Below, piece by piece: positions 11,301 to 21,800 of a stretch of 64,000 nucleotides of DNA. Numbering within the stretch: position 1 is the first letter of the stretch; every line of letters begins with the position of its first letter. The stretch is from Strix aluco (Eukaryota; Chordata; Aves; Strigiformes; Strigidae): assembly GCF_031877795.1 (NCBI RefSeq), contig NC_133940.1, positions 4,527,985 to 4,591,984 of the forward strand. The letters run 5' to 3'. Below the pieces are notes generated by a model that was not told where the DNA came from, did no database searches, and saw only the letters and a program-made list of their open reading frames with translations. The position numbers were made by a program, and so were the translations under genes.

Positions 11301-12190
11301 TCCCCACACACCCTGGCTGCCTATCCACAGCAACAACGGCTGGCTAAGCAATTGTTCCTTTTTTCCCAGTGACTCCTTGAACTAACACTCTATCAGTAGA
11401 GATTTGCCCCACAGGTTTGAAATTCAAAGGCGATATAGTGACTCCTGTGTCCACTAGAAACAGTACTTCATTGTCTTCTATTTTTCCCAGAATTTGACTC
11501 TTACGATTCAGTTTAGTAGTCCAAAACCCATATGTACCCCGAGATTCATCTGAGTCCCCTTCCTCCTGTCATTGCTGCTTGGCAATACTCATCTGATCTT
11601 TCCCAAATCTGGATCCGGGTCCGTGGGGCACCCTTGGCCTCACAGCACATTCTCTTTTCCAGTGTCTTTGCTCCACACAGTAGTTACAACAACCATCTAT
11701 TGTCGACTCCTGTCCCCTTACCTTACTGCCAATGTCCCTGATACCGTGGTGGTCTCCGCCCCAAGGGCAGAGCTCTGCCTTCACCTTGACCTGGCATTCC
11801 TTAAACTATTGCTTCTGCAAGCAGAGTAGCCTCTTGCTGTGTCTTCTTTCACCTTACCATCTCTAACTTGCATTTTTTCTTTTAATCTCTACCATCAAAA
11901 ATTAATATTGCAATGCTCAGAATTTTCTGCAGTTTTTCTCCTTGCCACTCTAGCACATGAACCTTAAAATAGTTAAGGATGTCAGAGGTGGCTTTCTGCA
12001 CAAATACTAGTAGCCAATGCATCATTAAAATTCTGTTCCGTCGTTCTATTTTAGGAGGGTTTGTTCCAGCCTGGCCTAGAAGTCACTAGGGTGCTTATCT
12101 GGTCATTATCAACATTCTTGCACTTTAGGTCAATTTATGCCTCTTTCCCCACTTGCTCTGATTGTCTGTATCAAGTCCTGAGACATAGTT
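8350..12190 (-). mobile_element. Class I (gammaretrovirus-like) ERV fossil, minus orientation
   Basis: A broken provirus interior on the minus strand. From right to left the parts are: gag-like remains (about 11,640-12,120), including a nucleocapsid zinc-knuckle-like C-x2-C-x4-H-x4-C near 11,660; a protease-like region with a DTG-type active site (about 11,220-11,560); a reverse-transcriptase-like region (about 10,470-11,100 and 9,030-9,460); and a connection/RNase H-like region (about 8,500-8,960). There are many breaks. A CR1 interrupts it at about 9,460-10,467. No clear LTRs of its own were found. The right limit is uncertain. Confidence 0.6.
9460..10467 (+). mobile_element. CR1 LINE, 5'-truncated and internally deleted
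   Basis: CR1 ORF2 remains in + orientation. The end of the endonuclease/linker part (about 9,460-9,720) is followed by RT motifs ([19 protein letters not shown], 9,850-9,960). The C-terminal part follows ([19 protein letters not shown], 10,290-10,345), and the element ends in TTCTATGATTCTA. Stops and internal deletions are evident, for example a UAG at about 9,836 before LDFSKAFD. It is inserted in the minus-strand class I ERV. Confidence 0.85.
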
Positions 12191-12200
12191 TACCAGTTTC

Positions 12201-12977
12201 ACAGAATCCCAGAATCGTCTAGGTTGGAAAAGCCCTTGAAGCTCCTCCAGTCCAACCATGAACCTCACCCTGACCGTTCCCAACTCCACCAGATCCCTCA
12301 GCGCTGGGTCAACCCGACTCTTCAACCCCTCCAGGGATGGGGACTCCCCCCCTGCCCTGGGCAGCCCATTCCAACGCCCAACAACCCCTTCTGCAAAGAA
12401 ATCCTTCCTAAGAGCCAGTCTGACCCTGCCCTGGCGCAGCTTGAGGCCATTCCCTCTTGTCCTGCCGCTTGTTCCTTGGCTCAAGAGACTCCTCCCCCCT
12501 CTCTGCACCCTCCTTTCAGGGAGTTGTAGAGGGCCAGGAGGTCTCCCCTCAGCCTCCTCTTCTCCAGACTAAACCCCCCCAGTTCCCTCAGCCGCTCCCC
12601 ATCAGACCTGTGCTCCAGACCCTGCACCAGCTCCGTTGCCCTTCTCTGGACACGCTCGAGTCATTCAAGGGCCTTTTTGGAGTGAGGGGCCCAAAACTGA
12701 ACCCACTCATCGAGGGGCGGCCTCACCAGTGCCGAGCACAGGGGTCAGATCCCTTCCCTGTCCCTGCTGGCCACGCTAGTGCTGACACAAGCCAGGATGC
12801 CATTGGCCTTCTTGGCCACCTGGGCACACTGCTGGCTCATGTTCAGCCAGCTGTCAATCACCCCCCCAGGTCCCTCTCTGACTGGCAGCTCTCCAGCCAC
12901 TCCTCCCCAAGCCTGTAGCGCTGCTGGGGGTTGTTGTGGCCCAAGTGCAGCACCCGGCATTTGGCCTTAGTGAAACT
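12201..12977 (-). mobile_element. CR1 LINE 3' portion, minus orientation
   Basis: Starts with the reversed CR1 terminus (ACAGAATCCCAGAATCGTC) and extends about 780 bp into ORF2, including the region that reads [19 protein letters not shown] on the minus strand. Similarity stops near 12,977, where a short + strand CR1 piece begins. This is the same subfamily as the 3,771 and 44,085 copies. Confidence 0.85.
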
Positions 12978-12984
12978 TATTTGT

Positions 12985-13041
12985 GTCCCCCAGGGCTCGG
13001 TTTTGGGGCCACTCCTGTTTAACGTCTTTATTGATGATCAG
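12985..13041 (+). mobile_element. Short CR1 RT fragment, opposite orientation
   Basis: About 57 bp reading [19 protein letters not shown], the conserved CR1 RT block (PQGSVLGP...LFN). It is on the + strand and abuts the minus-strand CR1 at 12,201-12,977 in a head-to-head arrangement. This suggests twin priming/inversion or two independent insertions. Confidence 0.75.
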
Positions 13042-13815
13042 TTGTTCAGATTCAGCCTGTGCAGCCAGTTCCTGCAGAGGTGGTGTGGCATAGTCAGCTT
13101 CTGCAACAGGTTTGTGTATCCCGAGTTTGTGTGGCAGGTCTGTCCTTACTCAGTTTGTGCAGAGGGTTTGTGCACACCCAGTTAGCGTATCAGGTTTGTG
13201 CAGCAGGCTTCTGCAGATTTGGGGTGTGTAACAGGTTTCAGGTAGCAGGTTTCGGCATATTCAGTTTGTGCAGGTGTGGTTTTTTTCTTTCAGCGGATTG
13301 CTGAGCATTCTATTGCTGCAGGCGGTTTATTCCTTTTCAGACCATGAAGCAGATGTTTGAAGCTAGTTTTGCATACTCTGTGCATCAGCTTTCTGCAGAC
13401 CATTTTTGCTTATTCAGTTAGTGGAAGTGGTTTGCACTCAGTTCACACAGCAGCTCTGAGCGTATCCAGCCAGCGCAGCGGGTTTCTGCACATTCAGGTT
13501 TGTGCAGCAGGTCTGTGCACGTGCAGTTATCGCAGCAGGTGTTTCCAGCAGGTTTGTGCCTATTGCAGGTAGTGCAGCGGGTTTCTGCATGTTCAGTTTC
13601 TACAGCAGGTTTCTGCAGGAGGTCTGAGCACATCAACTCGGTGCAGGGTTTTGCATATTCAGGCTGTGAAGCAGGTTTATGCCACAGGTCTGTGCATGTC
13701 CAGTTACGGGAGGAGCCATTTGCAGGTGGATGGTGCCTATTCAGATTTTGCATCCGGATTCTGCAAATTCCCTTTCTGCAGCAGGTTTTACTTGATTTGC
13801 TTACTGCTGCAGGTT
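13042..13815. repeat. Degenerate ~28-35-bp minisatellite (GCAGCAGGTTTGTGCA)
   Basis: About 770 bp of imperfect tandem units around GTTTGTGCAGCAGGTTTCTGCATATTCA, with variable spacing. Sub-motifs such as GCAGCAGGT, TTTGTGC and CATATTCAG recur more than ten times each. The Cys-rich reading frames on both strands are by-products of the repeat, so no coding is inferred. Confidence 0.8.
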
Positions 13816-13849
13816 TCTGTGTGTCACCCAGGCCCTGCGGCAGTGTGGT

Positions 13850-14260
13850 TATAGGTATCTAGGTATGTGGAAGAATATGGGCAGGTATGTAGAAAGCCTG
13901 TCACCTCTGAGGGTCTGGGACTTCATTCCTGAACAAGTGCAGGATCCTGATGAAGTGAGAGAATGTTTGAAAAAAGATGCCCTAGCTACACTGTTGAAGG
14001 TTAAACCTTTAGAACAATGTAGCAACATTATGGTTAGGTCAAGAAAGATGTTCTTTGTGTATATTGAAGCGAAGGGCATCCCAAATCAACAGAACAAGGA
14101 GATAGCCTTCTCCGAGCAGAGACACCCCGAGCCATTAGACCTTGCAGAGGGTACATTGCCAACTTGGCAATCAAACTCAAGGTCCACGTATCCTTAGCTG
14201 AACTACCCGCATTATAATACTAAAATTCATGCCTATGGGTCAAGAAGACCCTTGCCCGGG
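13850..14260 (+). other. Unrecognised open stretch upstream of an LTR-like segment
   Basis: An open frame of 110 codons (13,865-14,197) beginning MWKNMGRYVESLSP, less biased in composition than its surroundings. I do not recognise a family. Its position just before an LTR-like block suggests retroviral origin, but this is inference. No host gene is supported here. Confidence 0.25.
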
Positions 14261-14289
14261 TGAAGACCCTTCCCCTGAGCACACGTAGT

Positions 14290-14545
14290 ACTAGAGGTAT
14301 TGTGTCAGCAGGAATATAATTGTATGTAAACTACTAGCCAATCATCCTAGAGAGGATGGACTTGGAAAATCACTAACTCTGCAAGTTCTGTGTCTAAATA
14401 CAGCGTGTTGGTGTGCTTGATTTGTGGGAAACCAGCGAGCAGCCAGGCTTGGGCAACCCTGAAATAAATAAGCAGTGTCTCTCCCGAGTGTGTGATTATT
14501 GACCTACTGCACACCGGGTGACGAATCCGCTTTTCAGACAACAAT
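14290..14545 (+). mobile_element. Possible LTR fossil
   Basis: LTR-like features in order are: a TATA-like CTAAATACAGC at about 14,395; AATAAA at about 14,463; a GT-rich stretch and GTGTGTGATTATTGACC; and an end resembling retroviral U5 (CACCGGGTGACGAATCC) near 14,510-14,540. Target duplications were not found. The family is uncertain, possibly class I. From 14,546 to 14,865 is unassigned sequence with a short charged open stretch (from 14,729) that I do not recognise. Confidence 0.35.
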
Positions 14546-14869
14546 ACCAAAGAGGCACAACTTACGCAGTGTGCTGGGGTCTGGCTTGCACCTACTGAAC
14601 ACTGCTCAGTACTATTCAGCACCCTCAAAGTCGAGGAGAGTTTCTTGATCTGAAAACATACCAGCAGACACCGGCTAGACCAGAGACCCAGCCTTCAACT
14701 ATATCACCCCTGTAATTAAAAAGAAACAATGGAAGCAGAAACTCATTTAGTAAGGGAAACTTCTCCTAAGAGGGAGCAGAAGAGAAAATCAGAAGAGGCT
14801 GCCTGTTCTGCAGCACAGCAGTCACAAGAACAGGAGGAGGAAAAGACTGAAATCATAAATGAGACAGCG

Positions 14870-15437
14870 TGGCCAGCAGGGACAGGGAAGGGATCTTACC
14901 CCTGTACTCGGCACTGGTGAGGCCGCCCCTCGATGAGTGGGTTCAGTTTTGGGCCCCTCACTCCAAAAAGGCCATTGAATGACTCGAGCGTGTCCAGAGA
15001 AGGGCAACGGAGCTGGTGCAGGGTCTGGAGCACAGGTCTGATGGGGAGCGGCTGAGGGAACTGGGGGGGTTTAGTCTGGAGAAGAGGAGGCTGAGGGGAG
15101 ACCTCATCACCCTCTACAACTCCCTGAAAGGAGGGTGCAGAGACCTGGGGATGAGTCTCTTCAACTAAGTAATAAGTGATAGAACAAGAGGGAATGGCCT
15201 CAAGCTGCGCCAGGGCAGGGTCAGACTGGCTCTTAGGAAGGATTTCTTTGCAGAAGGGGTTGTTGGGCGTTGGAATGGGCTGCCCAGGGCAGGGGGGGAG
15301 TCCCCATCCCTGGAGGGGTTGAAGAGTCGGGTTGACCCAGCGCTGAGGGATCTGGTGTAGTTGAGAACTGTCAATGTTACGCTAATGGTTGGACTGGAGG
15401 ATCTTCAAGGTCTTTTCCAACCTAGATGATTCTGACT
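14870..15437 (+). mobile_element. CR1 LINE 3' end
   Basis: 5'-truncated CR1. It starts near GCGTGGCCAGCAGGGACAGG, passes through the conserved ORF2 C-terminus and 3' region, and ends about CAACCTAGATGATTCTGAC. It is highly similar to the copies at 3,771, 12,201 (inverted) and 44,085. It lies just upstream of an ERV-L fragment. Confidence 0.85.
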
Positions 15438-15439
15438 CC

Positions 15440-15862
15440 CTGGTTCCCATCCATAAGCTGGATCGGTAACTGGAGAGTCAAGGAGTGATCAGCAAGACAC
15501 TCACCCTTTAATTTAAGTCCCATAGCAAAAATCTAACAGAGAGCAGAGGCTAACATTGGACTATCATGGCCTGAATGAAGCCACACCAGACATGTTAGAA
15601 CTCCAGTATGAACTGGAGGCAAGGGCAGCCAAGAGGTATGCAACAACTGGTATTGCTAAGACATTTTTCTTTGGCAGCAGAGCTCAGGCCACAGTTTGCT
15701 TTCACATGGAGGGGCATCCTGTACACCTCAAACTGGCTGCCCCGGGGGTGGAAACACAGCCCTATTTGTCATGGACCGGGACAGACTGCACTGGAACTCC
15801 TGACCACCTGCAGTGCACTGATGACATCACTGTGTGGGGCAAGCTGCCCCCAGGGAGTTCCC
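15440..15862 (+). mobile_element. ERV-L RT-region fossil fragment
   Basis: A second ERV-L pol remnant in + orientation. It is closely related to the RT part of the element at 3,011-8,340 (shared GACTATCATGGCCTGAATGA). It is short and broken, with no LTR attached. Confidence 0.65.
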
Positions 15863-16782
15863 ACTGTATGTGCTGACACAGGCTCAATTAACCCTTCGGT
15901 CCTGGGTGCCAGGACTGCTGCAACACTGAAAGTAACTTTACTCATGTTTGTTTTGAGCAGTGCCTCACCTGGATGTGGTTCTAGGACTCAGGGCCTGACT
16001 TGACTCTGCCAGGTTGTGGTGCCTCCGTGAAGGCCAGGACAGGGCTTTCCAAAAAACCCTGTTTGCCCCTGACCCGCTGCCTTCTGCCCGGCAGCACACT
16101 GGGGTGCTGATGAGGACTGTGGCTGGAATAGACTGTGTGCTCCTGCCAAAAACTTGATGCCACCTCCCCACCTGCTTGTTCTTTAGAAGAATGGTTTGTT
16201 CTATTTGAGTCTTGCTGGTCCTTTCAATTCCTTTGAATTGAAATAATTTATTTGAAATTCTTTTAGAAAACTTACTGCAGTATTGCTCTCCTCAAGCCAC
16301 TTCCACCGGTAAAAACCTTCTGCAGCCTCTTGCATTCAGGTTTTGGTGGTGGCTGAAGAATATTGGGGTTTTAAGTCAAGCCTCTTCCTCAGGGATGTAA
16401 ATGAAACAGGTGTGGTTTTTTACATTAGAGCTTTCTACTGAGCTTTTGAACAATTTCTGCTTGGCCAAGCTCTGCGAAGAGGATTTTGCCACTTTTTCTT
16501 CCTGTGAAGGAAAGCTCTGCTCCCATCTGGGTTTCCTGATGGGATGTGGCTCTTTCTGCTTTGTTTTTTCAGGGTGTCACGCTGTGGCTCATCCTGTTCT
16601 GGTGAACAGGGACCTGCCTGATGACCACTGAAGGGAGAGAGAGGAGATTGGCCACCAGAGCACAGGTAAACTCTCCAGTCAGGGCACATTTACTGAGCAG
16701 GGTACAGGTGGTGGGGGGTAGGGTGCCCTGTGAGGCTGGAAGCCATGGACTGCCCCGCACTGGTCAGTCAGCTCAGCACAGA
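15863..16782. other. Intergenic, nothing recognised
   Basis: Unique-looking sequence of mixed composition. No exon, RNA gene or repeat was recognised. A TTTATT near 16,248 could be a distal minus-strand poly(A) signal but is far from BRCC3. Confidence 0.4.
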
Positions 16783-17083
16783 GAGGCCAGAGGCACAAGA
16801 ATCTCTGTCTGCTGAAGAGCTGGGGGGCACTCACCCATTCCAATGCACACACAGGCTGCAGCCACCTGATGAAGTCCCAGAACCCTGGTACCAGCCCAGC
16901 TCTGATGGCTGGGGAGCCAGGCTGTGGGTCAGCACAGAGTAATTAATAACTCGTTCTTCTGTCATTGGGATTACAACCCAAACGCCACCATTCTAGCCGT
17001 GCTTTGACGCTGCTCCAAGCAGAGCTCAGCCCTTCTTGCAGGCTGCATCCAGGGGCAAACACAGCATTTCAGCTTCGCCCTGG
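16783..17083. repeat. Duplicated ~300-bp segment, copy 1
   Basis: This segment matches 21,636-21,934 in the same orientation. Bases 16,796-17,051 read identically to 21,657-21,912 (about 256 bp). The left edge and the last ~30 bp differ by small indels and substitutions. Copy 1 lies in the BRCC3 3' flank and copy 2 in BRCC3 intron 4. There are no transposon hallmarks and no target duplication I can see. Confidence 0.85.
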
Positions 17084-18323
17084 AGCTCAGACCACATATG
17101 GCAGCACAGGGATGGAAGCCCATCAAATATTGGGGGGCTGAAAGGATGAAACTTGTTGCTTGGGGATTGGATAGGGGGTGGTTGTGCTCACAACCAAACC
17201 TTTCTGCTGTGGGCTGTAGAAGCCTGTGGGCTTGTAACATCAAGCAGGAATGGCCCCTAGCCTCCCTAGGGGTGGCAATCCAGAGATCCTGCGTGGGATC
17301 TTGAGAGAAGCAAAACAAAACAAGTAACAGAGTCGCAGGCCTGGACTGCAGGAGAGCTCACTTTGGCTTTATCTGGGATGTGCCTGGCAGGATGCTGTGG
17401 GAGACTGCACCAAGGCCAGTGCTGCTGGGTGATCTCCAAGGAGCTCTCATCAGGCCTGGGGACAGTGAGGCACCACCCCCACCAGAGATCAACGTAAGGA
17501 ACACTTGAACTAGAAAATAATAACAGAACAAAGACGTCGACTGTTCAAAAACTAATTCAAGAAAAATACTATTCACAGCACTTTTAAGGGGAAAAAAAGA
17601 AGTAGCGAGTGTTTTACTTCAGAGTTCTACTGTTTGGGGTTTTGCTATTATCAATGCAGAAAGATCAAAAAAGTGGCTGGCTAAGGGGCTTCCGGGTCTG
17701 ACAGCTACTCACAGCTGTTAATCAATATTGGCTACTCACAGGAAAGGGAGGATCTCTTTCTCAGCTGTGTTACTTTCATTCTCCCAAAGCAACATGAGTT
17801 GTCAGGAATGTCCCAACCTCTACTGCTGTAATGCAGGCAGCTCATTTTCATCTACTTGAGCATGTAAGGATTTAGCTTAGAACCAAGGAGCTGAAACAGA
17901 AGTTTTATCTGTGCTGCTGGTTCCTTTGCTCACATGAGACAGGCTTCACACAACAGAATGCAGCTGACGAAGTACATGATGGGGGATACTCTGAAATGCA
18001 ACAGCAAGAACATTTAAAGGATTAGTTCAACAACAGGTATTTGTTCCACTTCAACCTAATGAAATTTCTGCAGTTAAGTTCAGCATGTAAGAATGACAGG
18101 CTGGCATGTCTATCACTTAGCAGCATCTTAACCTTTTACCTCTGGGAAGGAACCAAACTCCTCCCCAGCAGAAACAGTCCATTTTGTAGAGAACCTCAGT
18201 GCTGGGCATGCAACAGCATTACATGAAGTAAGAGAATACAGACTGTGTCCAAAAAAATACAGGCACCGGCACTTTGTAGCATTCATTTCATTTCTACTCC
18301 AAACAGCTCTGGCTTTGGAATTC
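17084..18323. other. Intergenic 3' flank of BRCC3
   Basis: No coding exon, RNA gene or known repeat was recognised. Frames are short on both strands. Confidence 0.4.
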
Positions 18324-18329
18324 TTTATT
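18324..18329 (-). terminator. Probable BRCC3 poly(A) signal
   Basis: TTTATT on + gives AATAAA on the minus strand, about 570 bp beyond the BRCC3 stop codon at 18,897. This would give a 3' UTR of roughly 0.6 kb. It is the first canonical hexamer I see after the stop. Confidence 0.5.
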
Positions 18330-18896
18330 TGGTTTGAAATATGCTGAACACAGATCCTATGTCAAAGTTCTTCCAGGTCTCTTCACAAGCTTCCCTCCCA
18401 CCTCTTACCTGCCTGGGTGGATACCAGTAATCCAGAACATTACTAGAGATAAGATCACGGTCAACTGAAGCTACTAAAAGAAGGCAGAAGTTGGCAGCAT
18501 CGGGTATGACTGCAGGGACACACTCTTCCCCTCTAACCCTCCTGTTCTAGGCTCCTGGAACACATGTAAAGCAGTAAGACTTCTGACGAAATATAGGGGA
18601 GGGAGAACAACATGTTCCCTAGGTGTGTGCCCTCCAGAACTGAAGTCTCTTCAGGTGCTGCCCAACCCCACCACTGTGCGCTGCATCGTGCAGTGCCTGG
18701 AGAGGTACCGCCACGTCCCATCCGGCGGGGGCAGACAAAGCCCTTACCCTGCAGAAGGGCTCTTTGCTGCATGGGGCAAGAGAAGAGGCACAGCTCGTAT
18801 CTTCACTGTAAGGCAATGGAGGGCCACCCTTCAGCCACGAGTAGGTCTTGAGGTTTTTTTCCATGTCTCTTTTCTGAAGGGTCTGCATTTCCTCCT

Positions 18897-21800
18897 TCAC
18901 TCTAAAGCAGCTAGTTCCTCCAGGAGCTGCTCTTTCTCATGCTGCAGCTCCTGCACCCGCTGTTTGTTCTGCTCTAGTCTGTCCTCCAGCCACTGAAGGA
19001 GTGGCCCGCTGATGGCGGACATCTGGCTGCAGAGGTTCTTTGTGAACACTGGAAAGAGCAAGAATATATTGTGCCAGTGCAAACACACAAAAGACTCAGT
19101 GTGCTACAACAACCCCAAAGGCAAAAGCATTAGAGACAGCCAAGGAAACCCTCCAACATCCTGGCCAAGGCAACCAGACATCCCCACAGGAACGTCAGAA
19201 TCAGCCACTTGCTAAACACAGAAACAAGGTATTTCAGTCTGACATTTAGACACCCAGGGGAGGTTTGACAGACCTACAAAAGAAATCTGGAAATCTGCAT
19301 ATAAGTCATCATTGATGCTAATGAATTTCTAAATTCAGAAGCCAAGTCTGCCTCATTTATTGAGCAGGTGAGAATGGGCAATGGGGTATTTATCCTGGAA
19401 CAGAAGCAGGATTAGGATTCACCCTATCTCGCTGGCAAAAGCACAGATGTCACACGGATGTAACGTACAGGAAGTGCCAGAAGATGCAAGCACGTGTATA
19501 GATCAGCCAGACACCACTTTAAGCCTCACCAAATCCAAAATTCCCTTGCCATTCTAACAGAAAAAAAAAAAACAAACAAACCCAAAGTCTATTGTAATTT
19601 TAAACAATTGTACAAAGGCCAAAGGATATAACAACATTCATAAACCCCAGGATTAAGTTATTTTACAGCCCTTGATGTTTTCCTTTAAAGTGTTTAGTTA
19701 CAATTCTGTCCCTCCACTAGACTTTATGTAACAAGATAACAGTCTCAGGGAATCATCCAGTAACATTACAGTGTTTGTGACTGGAAACTAACTGTACGGC
19801 ACAGAAAAAGACAGAAGTTTGTGCTTTTATAGTTATTTACAAGTGCCTTTTATGGCAAAGGGAAGACTGTTACACAGCTGTGGTCTACTGTCCCCTGAAG
19901 TTAGAGCCAAACCAACCCCTGCTCAAGACTCTACTGTTTTGACTCTGGGAGCAGCATCCTGGATTCTCACATGCAGAAAAGGAATCCTTACCTGAGCCAT
20001 TATGAATCTTGGTTACGGAGTCTAGGTGGGTGAGGCTAAGAGAACGAACAGAATGCAGGTTAGTGACATGATAGCAGGGAATTCCAAATTAGGCAAACCC
20101 AGGCTATAGAACAAGCTACCTACAAGTCACCGATGCTACAGGCACATCTAAAGTTCTTCATTTGTTGAAGCCCTGTACATTCCTAAGGATAACAAGAGCT
20201 TACAGCATAAACATCAGTGTTGAGCACCAGAGGCAGAAAAAAAAAGCAGCTGATACTTAATCTAATTTTTCAGACTTTTCAGCACTCTTACCCTTGTTAA
20301 ACACTAATTCCTGTCACACACAGACACATGGCTGAAGTGACACCATTAGTTCACACATGCTCTAGTTCTTTTTTTGTTGCAGCAGAGGAGCAGTTACACT
20401 TAGCTCTTGTGCACAGAGCTGAGAACTTGAATTCCTTAATGTGAAGGTATTCAGTCAGTTCTCCTACAGAGGCATGTGAGCTGCTAATGGTTATTTTCTA
20501 TATCCCTGCTAAAGTTATGGTACTTTAAGTCCAGCAACAGTAGAACATGTTAGCAAAGACAGTCTTGGAGAGGGGTACAGCCCCAGCATTACCTGTGAAT
20601 TCTCCTGTAGGCATCTTGCTCTTCTTGGCAAAGGATCTTGGGCAGCTCTACAGCTGATTCCAGACACACCTTCCCAATGGTTTCATGGGGGACAACATGA
20701 ATAGGAATTTCAATCCTTTCGTATCTAAAAGGGTATCAGATAAAATTAACTTCAAAGCAGCGAAGAAAAAAAAAATACTTCTACAAACCTGCAACAGTCT
20801 GTCCAATGAGTGGCATTGATGCAGGTTTACTTTTGGGAACACATGTCTGAGTTGATAGGCAGATGGAAGCCTTTTATAGCCACACACTTGTCTTAAATAT
20901 TAATGATAAAATGCTCAAGCAACTAGATGGCCAGTACTGACAATATGATGCACAGCATGTGTGCGATTGGCAGGAACTCTACACCACGCAAGCTTGAAGC
21001 CTCGACCTCTACAGCTGAAAGCAAAAGGGTGGGCCTTCTACACAACAGATTACAGCACAAATTCATACCCAGACTACACTGTCCTACACCAAACCTTAAG
21101 GTACTAAATTATCTAGGCTAAATTAATCAGTCCTAATCTTTAGATTCAATTCAAGCAGCCTGTTTTAGCAGAAGGAGACCCCACTCAGGCATCTCTATAC
21201 AGTATTTGCTCCTCATGATGAGCCTAGAAGCCACTTATCTGAGACAATCCAGAAAGAAGAGACAAGATGAAATATAACCTGATGCTGGGCATAATATTCT
21301 TCTGCTGTACTCACTCTGAGCTCTTCTGGGCCTGAATGGACTGGAAACAGGTGTACAGAATCCTGCCTGTCTAAGAGAGACAGCAGAAAATCAGATTCCA
21401 AGAGGAAAAAATAATCTAAAACCACACATTCCTTTAGGAAGCAGAATACACTTTCAAATAGCGTTTTAACAGGTTGTAAAGGTACACGTTTTTCACTTTG
21501 ATTGGTATGCTAGAACAAGCAGATATCGACAGACCTATTAACTATTAAAAAAAATCTTAAACAATAGCTACCCGGAAAACCTAGACAGGACACACCACTG
21601 GCAGCTTGTCTCACACTATAGCAGCATCTCCTGAAGAGGCCAGAGGTGCAGAGGTGCAAGAATCTCTGTCTGCTGAAGAGCTGGGGGGCACTCACCCATT
21701 CCAATGCACACACAGGCTGCAGCCACCTGATGAAGTCCCAGAACCCTGGTACCAGCCCAGCTCTGATGGCTGGGGAGCCAGGCTGTGGGTCAGCACAGAG

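Noticed and set aside
13059-13862. Cys-rich open frames in the 13.0-13.8 kb array
   Set aside because: Periodic by-products of the minisatellite on both strands.
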